Shown here: piece by piece, positions 46,274 through 57,956 of the stretch
Position numbering within the stretch: the first letter of the stretch is position 1
Layout of the letters: each line of letters starts with the position of its first letter
Source of the DNA: Pontederia crassipes
Lineage: Eukaryota; Streptophyta; Magnoliopsida; Commelinales; Pontederiaceae
Direction of reading: 5' to 3'
DNA length: 64,000 bases
NCBI GenBank assembly: GCA_030549335.1
Contig: CM060198.1
Location: 50,648,495-50,712,494, forward strand
The notes under the pieces: generated by a model
Told to the model about the DNA's origin: nothing
What the model saw: only the letters and a program-made list of their open reading frames with translations
The model's database searches: none
Made by a program: the position numbers and the translations under genes

Positions 46274-49200
46274 GGCCAAATAGTAAGTTGATACCTTCTT
46301 GCCACCGTGAGACCACTTTAAGTAAATGGAAATGAAGACTTACCATTAATTGCCAAAGAATGAAAGGAAAGTAAGCTTCCCTCTTTCCGTGATGTGGTCG
46401 GCCTTAAGAGGAAACATGGAGGAATGGTAAGCAATGGAGCAAACAAAGGAAAGGGGTTAAGCCATAGATGCTGCGGAAACTATGAAAGAATGGAAAGAGG
46501 AAATGAAAGATAATAAGGTAATGGGATTATTCTCTTTTAATTCCTATGGAGTTGATAAATTAAAATATTGTATTTGTTTACTTAATTGGTGAGGTTTCAT
46601 GTTACGAAATAGTGCACGTCAACTTAAAAGTATCTAACGAAATCGAATAGGTTATAAATCTTATGTTTACAATCACTATATGACCGGAAACAGCTACTGG
46701 TAATTAGGAAAATTATCTAGAAAATTATAGAATTTATATCACCTGTTCTTCTATGAGTACAGATTCCATGGGATTTGGAATCATTTCGAAATCATGTGCA
46801 CATAATATTTTATCTTTAAAACAGTGAGTAGCTGTCAAAGTGTTCTTAAAAATGACATGGTTAGGTTCTAAATTATGCTCCTATTTACATAGGTCATACA
46901 AAAATCTAAAAATGTGAGGTGAATTTATTTCTACTGTAATCATCCTAATCAAATTGGAATTACTAAAAAAATAAATTATATATAACAAGATATAAAATTT
47001 GGGTTGATTACCTATATGTCTCATAGATTTAAAAGTAGAATTAAAATATGTACCACTACGAAATTTTCTAAGACTTATATACAATAGCATGAATTTTGAA
47101 ATTAATCATGACTACTCCATTCCATGTCAATATTAATTGAGATTCGGAATCAGGTCAATCGGACATATATAGAGAAAGTTATGTATTCATCTTTAGAGTA
47201 TTATCATTTTGTCTTTTAAAAATATTATCCGCTTTTGTAAATTACGTATTAAATCTAATATGTTACATGTTACTTGATAATTTAGGGTAGGGAAGATACA
47301 AATGTTATGTTTCATTTACAGTTTGAATTACCTGAAAAGGATATGTGAAGTGTAAGTTATAAATATTACACTGAACCTTACTCAGTGTATCGAAAAGAAA
47401 CCTAGGACAAATCATCTTAGTATTTGCTAAATTTATTGTGCTCATTACAAAGAGTAATAGGTTCAGCATAATGAAATAAAATATGAAAACTTTTTTATAT
47501 TAAGTTTTCTGTGATATGTAGCTAAGTAAAATTGGAACAATTCGATTTTAATATTTATAGTAAGAGATATGAATATTACTTCACAAGGTATGCAATATGT
47601 CATGGTACAAGATGAAATCTTATAATTGACCAATTAATTAAGCTATATGGCTAAAGGCATGAGGGGTATATAGAATTGATCATTGTTGCATCCATGTAGG
47701 ACATGTTGGTTGCACACCATAGTTTTGATAAGAATGTTATAGGATCAGGAGAATAATAAGGGAAAGGAAAAAAAATTTGATGTCACTAACGTCAGGTAAG
47801 TTGGTTTCTCTATTCACCTCTTTTGAATTCGGTGTAACATTGATTGTTATATGTATTAAATTCATATATCGACAAGTTTATATGAAAATTATGTTTTGAA
47901 TGATTGATCAGTTGATAGTTCATTGGAAAAGCATATGTGAAATATTATGGATCGAGTTTATAGGATATAATCCTATTCCGTTTGAATGAGTATGATTCAT
48001 CTTCTGATATTCGAGATATGATTGTTATGTGATGAATTATGCATTGACATCTGCCTACATTTGCATATATGATGGTTGGAGCTAAGTGGTACATCGTTGA
48101 TCATGATGAGAGCCACCTCTAGAATCCAATACATCATTTTGTTCCTAGAAATGGGATGGGATAAGATGGAGCTAAGTGCCGTGCGGACCTAAGTGCTACA
48201 CCGTGAGGGTCGGAGCCACCTCTAGAATTCGTATGGGCCATCTTTGAAAGCCATCTATCGATTTCTGATCTATATGGTGGTTGGAACTAAGTGCTACATC
48301 GCTGATCACGATGGGAGCCACCTTTAGAATCCAATCCATCATTCTATTCCACAGAAATGGAATGAAATAAGATGAAGCTAAGTGTCGTGCAGACCTAAGT
48401 GTTACACCGTGAAGGTGGGAGCTGCCTCTAGAATCCGTATGGGCCACCTCTGGAAGCCATCTATCACTTTCTGATCTGTATAATGGTTGAAGTTAAGTGC
48501 TACATTGTTGATCACGATGGGAGCCACCTCTAAAATTCAATCCATGATTTTGTTCCTCAAGAATGGGATGAGATAAGATGGAACTAAGTGTCGTACGGAC
48601 CTAAGTGCTACACCGTGAGGATGGGAGCCACCTTTAGAATCCATATGGGCCACCTCTAAAAGTCATCTATCGACTATACAAACTGGCAAGTTGGTAATTT
48701 GTGTATTCATATGAGAGTGTTGCATTTGCATACATATATTTGATATGATTTGAATATTATTGATTGCAATAGGAGTGTGATGATTTTGGATTCGAAAGTT
48801 GTATATATTATTTTTAAATATATGAAAACATCGATTGTGATATTATAATTATTTCATATTTTTGCATGTCTCTCCGAATTAATTAGATGGTAATACATAG
48901 CTTATGAGTTATGAATTACTGAGCTATTTTTTATTATAACATTGTTTCTAATATTTTTCATATTCATATAGCTCCTTGGGGATTGTGCGAGGTGATCATC
49001 TTAAAAGGATTCTATAACATCTTTAATGGTATGATGAGAAAATTTATGTCTCTGGTATCTTTTTATTAAGATGTCGAGAGAGCTAGTCATGTTTATTACT
49101 TATGTCAAAATAAGTTGTATAAAAAAATAAAGTTAATTTGTGAAATGTACGACCTAAGGAGTATATGTTTGCTCTGAAATGATCATCATAAGTTGTATAA

Positions 49201-49349
49201 TTTATTTAATGATATCTTTATTCTTATGTTTTAAAAAAAGAAGATTAAATTACATCACGTTTCAAAGTTTTTTTTCATAATTGTATTTGATCGTTCGTAA
49301 TGAGTCGCGAACTCTAATTTAATTCATGAGTTAAATTGGGGCCGTGACA
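45725..49349 (+). mobile_element. Solo LTR, 3.6 kb, with perfect target duplication
   Basis: Starts tgttacatcccaaaattt, ends ggggccgtgaca, flanked by gtaag on both sides (45720-45724 and 49350-49354). The ends are typical of large Ty3/gypsy LTRs. No internal coding sequence. It includes a (TA)n run (46239-46265), a 205-bp tandem array, and about 1.5 kb resembling, inverted, sequence in blocks A and B. Confidence 0.75.
48070..48670 (+). repeat. Tandem array in the solo LTR, about 205 bp x 3
   Basis: Units start at about 48070, 48276 and 48482 with variants of atggttggagctaagtgcta. Each unit is itself a doublet: two half-units share taagtgctaca(c/t)cg and gagccacctctagaatcc. Blocks A and B have one to two copies of the doublet. 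Confidence 0.8.
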
Positions 49350-50589
49350 GTAAGGGCCATTAAATCCATGTTATAAGCTGTTACGAAGGTTATTTTTGAA
49401 ATTTCTTCGACTTTTATAGGGAATTTTAAGTCCAGATCGAACTCAAACTTTATCCTAAGCCTCATGGATGATTAGAAAATATATTTACTCAGATTTAAAG
49501 GAGTTTTGGATGGTTTTAAAGAACTATCAAAGTCTATTACGAATTTACTTGTTTTAATATGAAAAGACTTTGAATCAAATCGAAACTCTACCAAAACTCT
49601 TGGGACCCCTGGAGGCTATAAATAGAGGCCTTAGGAGACAAAAAAATGTGTGCTGGAGACCTAGGAGCTGTGCCATCTTGCAGAGGACGAATTTCAAGGC
49701 TTGAAGATCAACCGAAGGAGAAGATTGCGCAGCAACTCGTCGTTCGTGTTGTGCAACAATCCAGAAGTCCCGAAGGCTGAGAATTCTTCTTGTATCTATT
49801 TATTTGGATGCTCTTTTACTTAGTTTTTCATAGTTTATTATTGTTGTAATAGAGATTTCATATTTGTTTTAGAAAGATAGATTGTTTGAACTTCGTTATT
49901 CTTCAAGTTAATTAAATCATTCTATTTCTTTGATTATATATGCTGAGTTTAATGTTTTTTTTATGAGTGATATGAATTATGAAATTAGATTACAAACATG
50001 TACGAGTAGTAATTAATTCCAAAAAATATTATTATTCAGAAAATTAATCTTTTAATTTTAAATTGAAGCATATATAACACGTATCTGGTAATTCGTCGTG
50101 TATGCTGAATAACGTGCGGTTTATTATTCTGTCGAGAAGTATGGGTGAATAATAATTTAAGAGTTACATTTTCTTGCATCTTAGTTCTCTGTTAAATTAG
50201 TAATTGACCCGTCATATGCAATTATTAATCTTATTAGGATAGTTTGATTTACTCGTCTAAAGAAGTCAATATTTTAGGTGCTCTTAATCCGTCTCAGAAA
50301 TCGACCTGAGTGTTTCTGTCATAATTTGATTGATTCAGAAGTTCATACATATTTAACTTTCCTTTAACCATCCATAATTCCCAGAAATCATCACCACTTT
50401 ATCTTTACGCATCAATTATCTATTTTCTGCACCTTTAATTTTCTGTTCTCACCACAAAACTCTTTTCTTCTCCTAGTAGATTATTGAGATAGATTAGATT
50501 TAATAGTTCCTCATGGGATCAACAACTCTATTCTTCACTTTATTACTTAATACGACTAGTGCACTTGCTAGCAAATTTATTGTTACAAA

Positions 50590-51119
50590 ATTCAACGCAT
50601 CATCGATCTTCTTTCTCTACTTTGTTCTCCGTGTTGGCCATCCCTGAAGGTTCCTCAACTTCAATCACTGTTTGTCCTTGGTCCCTTGCACCTAGTGGTC
50701 GTGTCGGATGGGGAAAAACTGAGGAAAAAGTCGTGGAAAATATCCCTCAAAGTGCTACAAAAATTTCAGCATGGCTGCTACATCACCTTAGTTTGTTCCC
50801 TATTTTCCAGTGAGATTCTTACGTCGTCTCCGGCGGACAGCACTATTTTTTTCTCCTAGTTTCCTAGGAATTTGTATATGTGAAGGGGGTGGGGGTGGGG
50901 GTGTGGAGAAGATGAGAGGCACAACGGCTAGGGTTAAGGGAGATTGTCATTGGAAGGAAAGTTTATATAGGTGTAAATCAAAAGATAAGTTAAGTTAGAA
51001 CTTTCCAATGAGACTCTTCTCCTCTGATTTGATTTTTATTTCCTTAAGCCAAATCTGATTTTATCTTTTATTTTAACTTAAATAATATTTTTTGGTGTTT
51101 CTGGGCCGGGCGTTACATT
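50590..51119 (-). repeat. LTR fragment on the minus strand, start tgtaacgcccggcc
   Basis: On the minus strand it begins tgtaacgcccggcccagaaa at 51119, then a TATA-like cctatataaact (near 50970) and a leader with ccctagccgttgtgcc. This has the order of an LTR promoter. The far end is not defined. It follows directly on the gag-bearing interior at 51120-51600, so would be its 3' LTR. Confidence 0.45.
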
Positions 51120-51600
51120 ATAAACCTGTTAAAAATAAAATTCATTCTCGAATTTAGGGATGATGCTAATGACTCTAAGTCGATGTCACTATTCAATGCA
51201 TAACTTGATTTCCTATTTCATTGGGCTTATCACTACTCTACACTAGTCCTCTACTATATCTCGACTTAGGGCATTGCTTGGTCTTTTCTACTTTGGGGCT
51301 CTAACTACCTATCTTATATTTATAGAGTTCGATATCAAATAATCGAATATAACAATGACACTGGTGTTAGCTAGATGTGAGTAGCTTTGATATTGTCGTG
51401 ATCATTCCCTAGATCCGCATACCCCTCTATGTTATGGACTTTGCCCAGCACTAATTTTTTTGTGTCTCTTGCACCTTGTCGTTGTTGATCACGTCTAATC
51501 AGTACTGGACAATTCCTTGTGATGTGTCCAAACTCCCCGCAACGGATGTAGGCGCCTGTCTTAAGTTGACATTCTCCCGCATGTGTGCGTCCACAATAGT
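51120..51600 (-). pseudogene. Ty3/gypsy gag zinc-knuckle remnant
   Basis: On the minus strand near 51590-51500 the coding sense is THAGECQLKTGAY, IRCGEFGHITRNCP: the CCHC knuckle region of a gypsy gag, with the first Cys changed to Tyr. The rest is out of frame. Gag and LTR are adjacent with no pol, so most of the element is deleted. Confidence 0.55.
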
Positions 51601-53557
51601 CACTTATAGATTGTGCAATGAGGGTGATGTAGAATTTGGAGATGGAAATTAGGGCGAGGTAGAGTTTTATTAAAACTTACATTTATTTAATCTATATTTA
51701 CTTTTAGGTTGAGTATTTTATGTTAGTGCCAAATTAAACTTTTTGTATAGAGCAACTCATTATTTTATAAAAAATATTGAAGATAAATTAAATTGATTTA
51801 TTAAAAAAGAAATCATCCTTTCTATAAAGAAAAAGAAGTACTTTTTTCTTTCTTTTTGAATTTGGCTAGTCTCACGCACACACATATATATTGATGGTAC
51901 GTTTGGAATATGTTTTGAAAAATAGACATAATCATTCATCTCATAACTCTTGTGATGTAAACAACAAAAAAGCTCATGAACATCAAACTAAATGAAAATA
52001 ATCAATGCTGAGAGATTGGAACTAGTCTTCATCATGGCTTAGTAGTAAATTACTCATTACAAGGAAAAATCCACAATGGTGATGTCCAGGGTGATAGAAG
52101 GTTGGGCCAAGGCGCAATCGTGCTTTCAGCTTGAAGGGTCATGTCAAAGCGATACAAGTATAGCGAGTTGTCACCTCCTTGGCTAATGTAGACACAATCC
52201 CCTTTGATTGTAGACTCATCTTTGACATCGATCAACATGGAAAATTTATCACACACAAAAGTTGCTCGATCATGCCCTATACTTTCAATTTGAAACCAAT
52301 CCTTTTGGCATGCATTCCACTCAAGAATGTTGACCATGAACATGGATTTGGATGTTGTCGACATATATCATCACCAACATTATTTCATCATCATGATCAT
52401 GAGGTTGAACCAATATTGTTTTATTTCGAAGTTGTACACATGGGATGGTTGGCTTCTTTCCATGTGATATAACTCTGATCGAGTTATGCTCAAGTTGGAG
52501 GACAACAAGGTTAAACCAAGATAGTTCATATATGGTGCCATGATGGGAGATGAAACCAAAGAGTCTAGCTCCATCTTCGTCAAAGTCGTTTGTATATGAC
52601 AATTGGGTCCATTTTTTATCTCTATTAGGATGACAGAATACTATTTCGTCCTATAACGTTCTGCAAATATTATGATGCAATTTGAGTTGTTGATAGGAGC
52701 TCCAGACATGATCCCTACCATACCTCCGGACTCTGTACCTTGGCCGAAGCCTTCTAGGAATTGAGGTAGGCTTATTTTTTGGCAAGACACCGGATTGAAG
52801 AGGAAACAATCTCTTGAATATCCCTCATGAACATCATCCATCATGAACAACCAGCCATACGAGCTCAAGATACAACATTTGTTATGCATCTCTAGTATTT
52901 TACGTACGTGCACAACTTCTTGTTCCATGTCATAAAAGGTGGTGACTCTGCCATGCTTTCCATGACAACAGCAGGCAATCCAAGGAGCCCCTTTTGGAAG
53001 TGGTGGTGCCCCAGATTCAACTTTGGCATCCTAAAAAAATGGTTAGCAAGACATTTAGTTAATTAGTTGCATAGATAGATATAAGGTGAAGAAATAAAAA
53101 GTATACCTTTGGTGCTCCAACAAACTTTGCCAGTTAATGGTTTTCTTGCCAAAATTGTTCTTCGTAAGGTTATAGGGTTCTGTCATGGTTGATCAGTTAA
53201 GCAACACGGACTGCATAGAGGAGATGGAGAAAAATAAGTAAGAGAAATTTGATAGAAAAAAAATTATCATGAAGGAGAGGTCTTACTTGTACTAGGGATA
53301 TGAAAAATAGGCAAATTACGAATTAATTCAGAAAATAATTCAAAATGATTCCGAATTTTGTACAAACTCCTATTAGCTAGAATATAAAAGCATTAAGTTT
53401 ACTCCTATTAGAATTAAGTAAATATGCACAATTATCAAACAATAATTCTAACGAATCCCAACTAAAAGAAAGTAATTAATTATACCCACCTTGCGTGTAA
53501 ATTATACATATATGTATATATACGAAGAAGTATTAAGGTTTCATTCCTAATAGAACT
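51600..53557. repeat. Segmental duplication, block X2 (partial third DUF295 segment)
   Basis: Collinear with 24690-26675 of X1 and 57505-59485 of X3, from cacttatagattgtgcaatga to taatagaactatg. More diverged from both than they are from each other, judging by small indels. Confidence 0.8.
52050..53186 (-). pseudogene. Broken third DUF295 copy
   Basis: Same two-exon plan: ATG at 53186, donor gtatac near 53101-53106, second exon running to a stop at 52050. Three lesions are visible: a one-base loss in exon 1 (near 53130, ctagg reduced to ccag) that shifts the frame before the intron, a base loss near 52645 after AERYRTK, and a 4-base loss near 52368. Pieces such as CCILSSYGWLFMMDDVHEG, SGGMVGIMSGAP and the C-terminal PWTSPLWIFP remain readable in separate frames. 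It cannot encode a full protein without frame repair. Confidence 0.85.
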
Positions 53558-53574
53558 ATGTACTAGGGATATGA

Positions 53575-54176
53575 AAAGGGCACCAAGAGGAGGGTGAATT
53601 GATGTTAAAAACAAAAGTATTGATTTACGAAAATCATCACGGAAGCTTAAGATCGATTCACAAATCTCTAACCAAAAAAAAATCAAATCAGATCATAAGC
53701 ATAATATGAGAGGTGGAAAGAGAGCATTCAATTACAATGCATGCGGTGGTTGTTGACGATGTTCGGCCACACCTTAGGCTGCATCCCCTCTCCGACTTCT
53801 CGACCTTTGAGACCGCCGGAGATTTCACTAAAATTCTTCATTTGTTCCAAATGGGGAAAGGAAAAAAAGTTCTTTACACCATCGCGTTTTCTCCGCTTCG
53901 AGAGGTATGGCTCACCTCTCCGCAAATGAAGCTAATTTTTTTTCTCACTCAAGAAGTAAGATTTTGAACCTCTCTTACACAGGAGCTCTCTTTGTATTTT
54001 TTCTAAATAAAATGTTTCTCTCCTTTACAATGCTCACAAGAGGAGAAGAGAGAAAGAAGAGAAAACTTAAAATGAAAACTTCAAGGAAAATGTCTTCTTT
54101 TGATAACTTGAAGTTTTTCTTCTAAAGCTTGGATGGATTCCTTTGCTTCTAGCTTTGACACTCTTTTTATAGCACT
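53575..54176 (-). repeat. Inverted fragment of the copia LTR
   Basis: Reverse complement of the LTR's last 600 bp: gggcaccaagagg...ggtgaattg at the left and ctctttttatag (TATA region) at the right. Truncated on both sides; begins after tactagggatatgaaaa, a phrase also at 53288, suggesting a microhomology join to X2. Confidence 0.75.
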
Positions 54177-54186
54177 ATTGAAAAGT

Positions 54187-55492
54187 GTTTATTAGTATGG
54201 GAGATTGAAAAGGTATTCACCATCACCCTTGATAATGCTTCGGCAAATGATAAAGCTATTGGTCATTTGAAAAGAAGACTTAATAGTTGGAAAGGTTTGA
54301 TATGTAATGGTGATTTTCATCACATCAGATGTTGTGCACATACACTAAATCTTGTAATCAACGATGGCTTGCATGATATGAAATCAACAATCGTAGCAAT
54401 TCATGAGTCTGTTCGCTATGTGAGATCATCTCTAGGATGATTTGAAAAATTCAAAAGATTTATACAAGAGGAGAAAATCAACAGCCAATATAATGTCATT
54501 ATGGATGTGTCAACTCGATGGAATTCAACCTATTTAATGTTAGAATTATATGAAAAATTTCAAAAAGTATTTGACAGGTTGGATGAAGAAGATATGGGAT
54601 ACCAATTACATTTCAAAGAGAATAATTGTGTGCCACCAATAGTTGAAAATTGAGAAAATGCTCGAAATTTTGTGATGTTTTTAAAAATCGTTTATGATGC
54701 AACATGCAACTTATCTGGCTCATCATCTGTGATATCTTGTGCTTGCTTTCATGAGATTGTGTCTGTGTAATCTCAAATTACAAAATGAAGTAATGGTCAT
54801 GATGCGTACTTACAAAAAATGACTTGCGACATGATATTAAATATGATAAGCATTGGGGAAAACCTGAAAATATTAATCCATTAATACTTACTACTGTTGT
54901 ATTAGATCCTAAATATAAACTTGGCTATGTTGAATGGAACTATACAGATCTTTATAATTCAACCATAGCTACTATAGTTGTTACGAAGATTCAACATAGT
55001 ATGTTTCGTTTGTATGACTATTATGCACATGAGATCAGTAATGGCTCAACTTCTCAAATGGATAATACAAATTCTACAAGTGGGGCTGAAAATGTAAATG
55101 TTGATGAGAAGACAGTAAGGATTCATTAATGGAGTAGATTGCAAAAGGAAAAAATGAATACCGATAATAAATATGAAATTGAAAGATTTTTTATGGAACC
55201 TTGTTAGGGCGATGAGAATTTTGATATCCTAAATTGGTGGAAGGTCAATTCCACAAAGTATAGAATGCTCTCTCTAATGGCACATGTTGTTTTGTCCATT
55301 TCAGTCTCTACAGTTCCTTCATAGTCTGTCTTTAGCACTGGAGGACACATCCTTGATTTCTTTAGAAATTCTTTATCGCAAAAAATGACAGGAGCTCTCG
55401 TATGCACACAAAGTTGGCTATCATCACCATATTTTAAAGTTGAAGAAGATTTTGATCAATTCGAGCTCACAAATAATATAATTATAGGTTAA
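54187..55492 (+). pseudogene. hAT (Ac/RICESLEEPER-type) transposase, C-terminal half, broken
   Basis: Readable in order: TITLDNASANDKAIGHLKRR, RCCAHTLNLVINDGLHD, VRYVRSS, MDVSTRWNSTYLMLELYEKF, ILTTVVLDPKYKLGYVEW, then the hATC dimerisation region with FDILNWWKVNSTKYRMLS and FSTGGHILDFFRNSLSQKM. The conserved catalytic-core and dimerisation landmarks of plant hAT transposases are thus present, but at least six in-frame stops or shifts occur (for example near 54437, 54653, 54768 and 55323) and the N-terminal BED finger is missing. Non-functional. Confidence 0.85.
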
Positions 55493-55499
55493 AGTTATA

Positions 55500-56820
55500 T
55501 TATTCTATTTACATATTATCTATCTCTTTAATTTATTTATATGTTAGTCATGTTATTAATTAAGAGATTTTGTTGGACACTTATGTAGAAGCTACTGGGA
55601 GCACTCAAATTGGACCCTCAAATTCATCATTGGATCAAATGATAACCGACAATTAATTGTCTCAACTTGTGAGTATGTAGATCTTTCTTTTTTATCTCGT
55701 GTCTTCATTTGATGAAACTGCCAATGATCAATATTGTGAAATCTATTCTTCCTTATGATATTGTTGTGATAGAATCTATTCTAATATCAAGTTTTCATTT
55801 GGGTTGTAACTCTTGATGGGATGATTTGATCTTTTTTTACTAGACATTTATGAGACCATAGCATGTTTAGAGAACATAAAGATATCTTAGGAGCACACTC
55901 ATGATATTAAGGGTTGTAGTGTTCTATAAAGGATAATTCTTGCCTTGCAGGTTGTTTTTGCTAAAATTACATTGAAAAAGTTGATTTAGCTTCTAGCAAA
56001 TGCTATGGTCGCAACTTGAAATTTACTGGTTAATGCATGTTGCCGCACCAGAAATGCCTAAAGAAATAGGTTTTTGAATTTACCATTGGCAAGCTAACAC
56101 AGACCATTGTATGCAATAGTATCTACCAAGAAAAAAATGTCAATGTCACTGTTACGAATTGGTCAAACAAAGATTTAATTGCTTCAGGCACGACATATGG
56201 AAAACAAGATTAGTATGTGCTACCAATTGTGCTGCCAATTGTGTGATATCAGTATGTTCTGCCAATTGTGTGATACGACATAAAATTTCTATACCTGAGT
56301 TCATAAAATATGAAAACAACAAGATCTGTGAATTCAATTATTTTTTTCTGCTTTGTGTATATCAATACAATATACTGATAATGCTTTTTCTAACTTGTAG
56401 TCATCATAATCTTTTTCTAACTTGTAGTCATCCTTTCTTGCTCATGTATCTATCTCCATTTTTTTTGTACCAAATCACATAATTCACATAGCCATCAGAT
56501 CAGACTTTCCAGTTTAGTTCAGTATGTGCTGCCAATTTGGTAAAGACTCTAAACTCTCTTTCCAATTTCCAGGAGCATGTGCCTGTGCCACTTCTTTTTT
56601 TTTCCTATTTAGTTATCTTTAGAAGTTAGAACTTAGAAGCTTTTCTATGTGAAAAAGTAAACTGTAAACAAATTTATCTAGAAAGACATGCATGGATGCA
56701 AGATGCTGGATGCCTGCATTGTATGTTGTGTTTATTTCTTGATGATTTTGATTAATTTAGGATATTCCTTTTATGGCATAGTAGCTACTTGTTTATTCCT
56801 TAAATATGATTATGATGTCT
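55500..56820. other. Non-coding tail of the hAT remnant
   Basis: A+T-rich. Contains short tandem repeats: tgccaattgtgtgat variants at 56218-56275 and two copies of a 26-bp ctttttctaacttgtagtcatc unit at 56384-56432. No gene. Confidence 0.5.
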
Positions 56821-57956
56821 TCAAAATGCTCATTCCCGGATTCCAACCCGGTCTCGTTCTCGGTTTGTTGGGTCAGACCCGGTCCGGGGACCGGCCGGGA
56901 CCAGGACCGGGTCATATGTTTTTCGTTCCCTGTAAAATCTAGGTTGGGATCGGGTCCATTCGAACCCGGACCCGATCCCGTATTTGCTCAGCCCTATGGC
57001 AAAGATGTGCACTCTAACACGACCTCTGCCACAAGTAGCCATAATATGAAAATGTAAAAACATAATCGCATATAAATTTTAACATCAAACATATATATAT
57101 ATACTTTTCCTTTTTACATCCTTTCCTTTTTATATTTCTTCTTGTGGTCGACCCTTTTTTTCAATCATGATGTTCTTGTTATATACGTATGTTTATACAT
57201 CTTCTTATATTCTTCGAAGTCAGAAACAAATAATGACACATCTTATAGATCAAATAAGTTTTTAATCATTTTATTGTTAAAATTACAAATGCAAAAAATT
57301 ATATTCTTTCTAATGATTTAAAATTTAAGATTATCGTTAACTCATTAATTTTAATATTAAGGTTCTGAGTTCAACTTTGAAAGGAGCTGTTATCAAAACA
57401 TATTCTCCTTGGGATGAAATAAATTAGCTAAAAAATGTGCTAATTTTTAAAGTAAAGAAAATGAAGATAATACTTTATAGTTTAACCTAGCTTGTAAAAC
57501 AACAATAGTCACTTATAGATTGTGCAATGAGGGGGGATTTAGAATTTAGACATGGCAATTAGGGCGGGGTAGAGTTTTATGAAAACTTACATTTTTTTTA
57601 ATCTATATTACTTTTAAGTTGAGTATTTTATGTTAGTGCCACATTAAACTTTTTAGATAAAGCAACTCATTATTTTAGAAAAAATATTGAAGATAAAGGA
57701 AATTGAGTTATTTTAAAAGAAAACCTCTTTTCTATAAACAAAAAAGAAGAATTTTTTCTTTGTATTTGAATTTGTCTTGTCTCTCTCTCACACACACATA
57801 CGCACATATTGATGGTACATTTGGGAAAAAAATATGTTTAGAAGAATAGACACAATCATCCATTGTGAACAACGAAAAAGCTCATGAACATCAAACTAAA
57901 TGACAATAATCAATGCGGAGAGATTGGAACGCTAATCATCATGGCTTAATAGTAAA

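Larger units (their letters stand above)
45480..50586 (+). repeat. Degenerate LTR or LTR-retrotransposon end, split by a solo LTR
   Basis: Sequence on both sides of 45725-49349 reads on: cagcccgttacggtccgtt (45660) and gggccattaaatcc...gctgttacgaagg (49354). A TATA box (ggctataaatagagg) lies at 49613. The end (tcctcatgggatcaacaact, gtgcacttgct, ttgttaca at 50586) resembles the 3' end of large gypsy (Tat/Athila-type) LTRs. The start is not defined. Assignment by wording only. Confidence 0.35.
54187..56993 (+). mobile_element. hAT element remnant, 5'-truncated
   Basis: Transposase pseudogene (54187-55492), a 1.3 kb A+T-rich tail, and a GC-rich right end (56820-56990) repeating cccggtc / gggaccgg words and ending tgctcagcccta, close to the CAGGGCTGAGCA-like ends of plant hAT elements. 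The left end is lost at the LTR fragment. Confidence 0.65.
43171..57012. other. 13.8 kb intruding block separating B from X3
   Basis: In copy 1, block A runs directly into X1 at agtctaacgacctctgcc. In copy 2 the same junction is split: B ends ...tctaa (43166-43170) and X3 begins tctaa (57013-57017). The 5-base repeat suggests a target duplication or a microhomology junction. The block itself is a patchwork of LTR pieces, DUF295 segment X2 and a hAT remnant. Confidence 0.6.

Noticed and set aside
50559-50998. Two open frames of 84 and 62 codons with signal-like stretches.
   Set aside because: They lie in LTR leader and end sequence on the strand opposite to the LTR and match no family I know.
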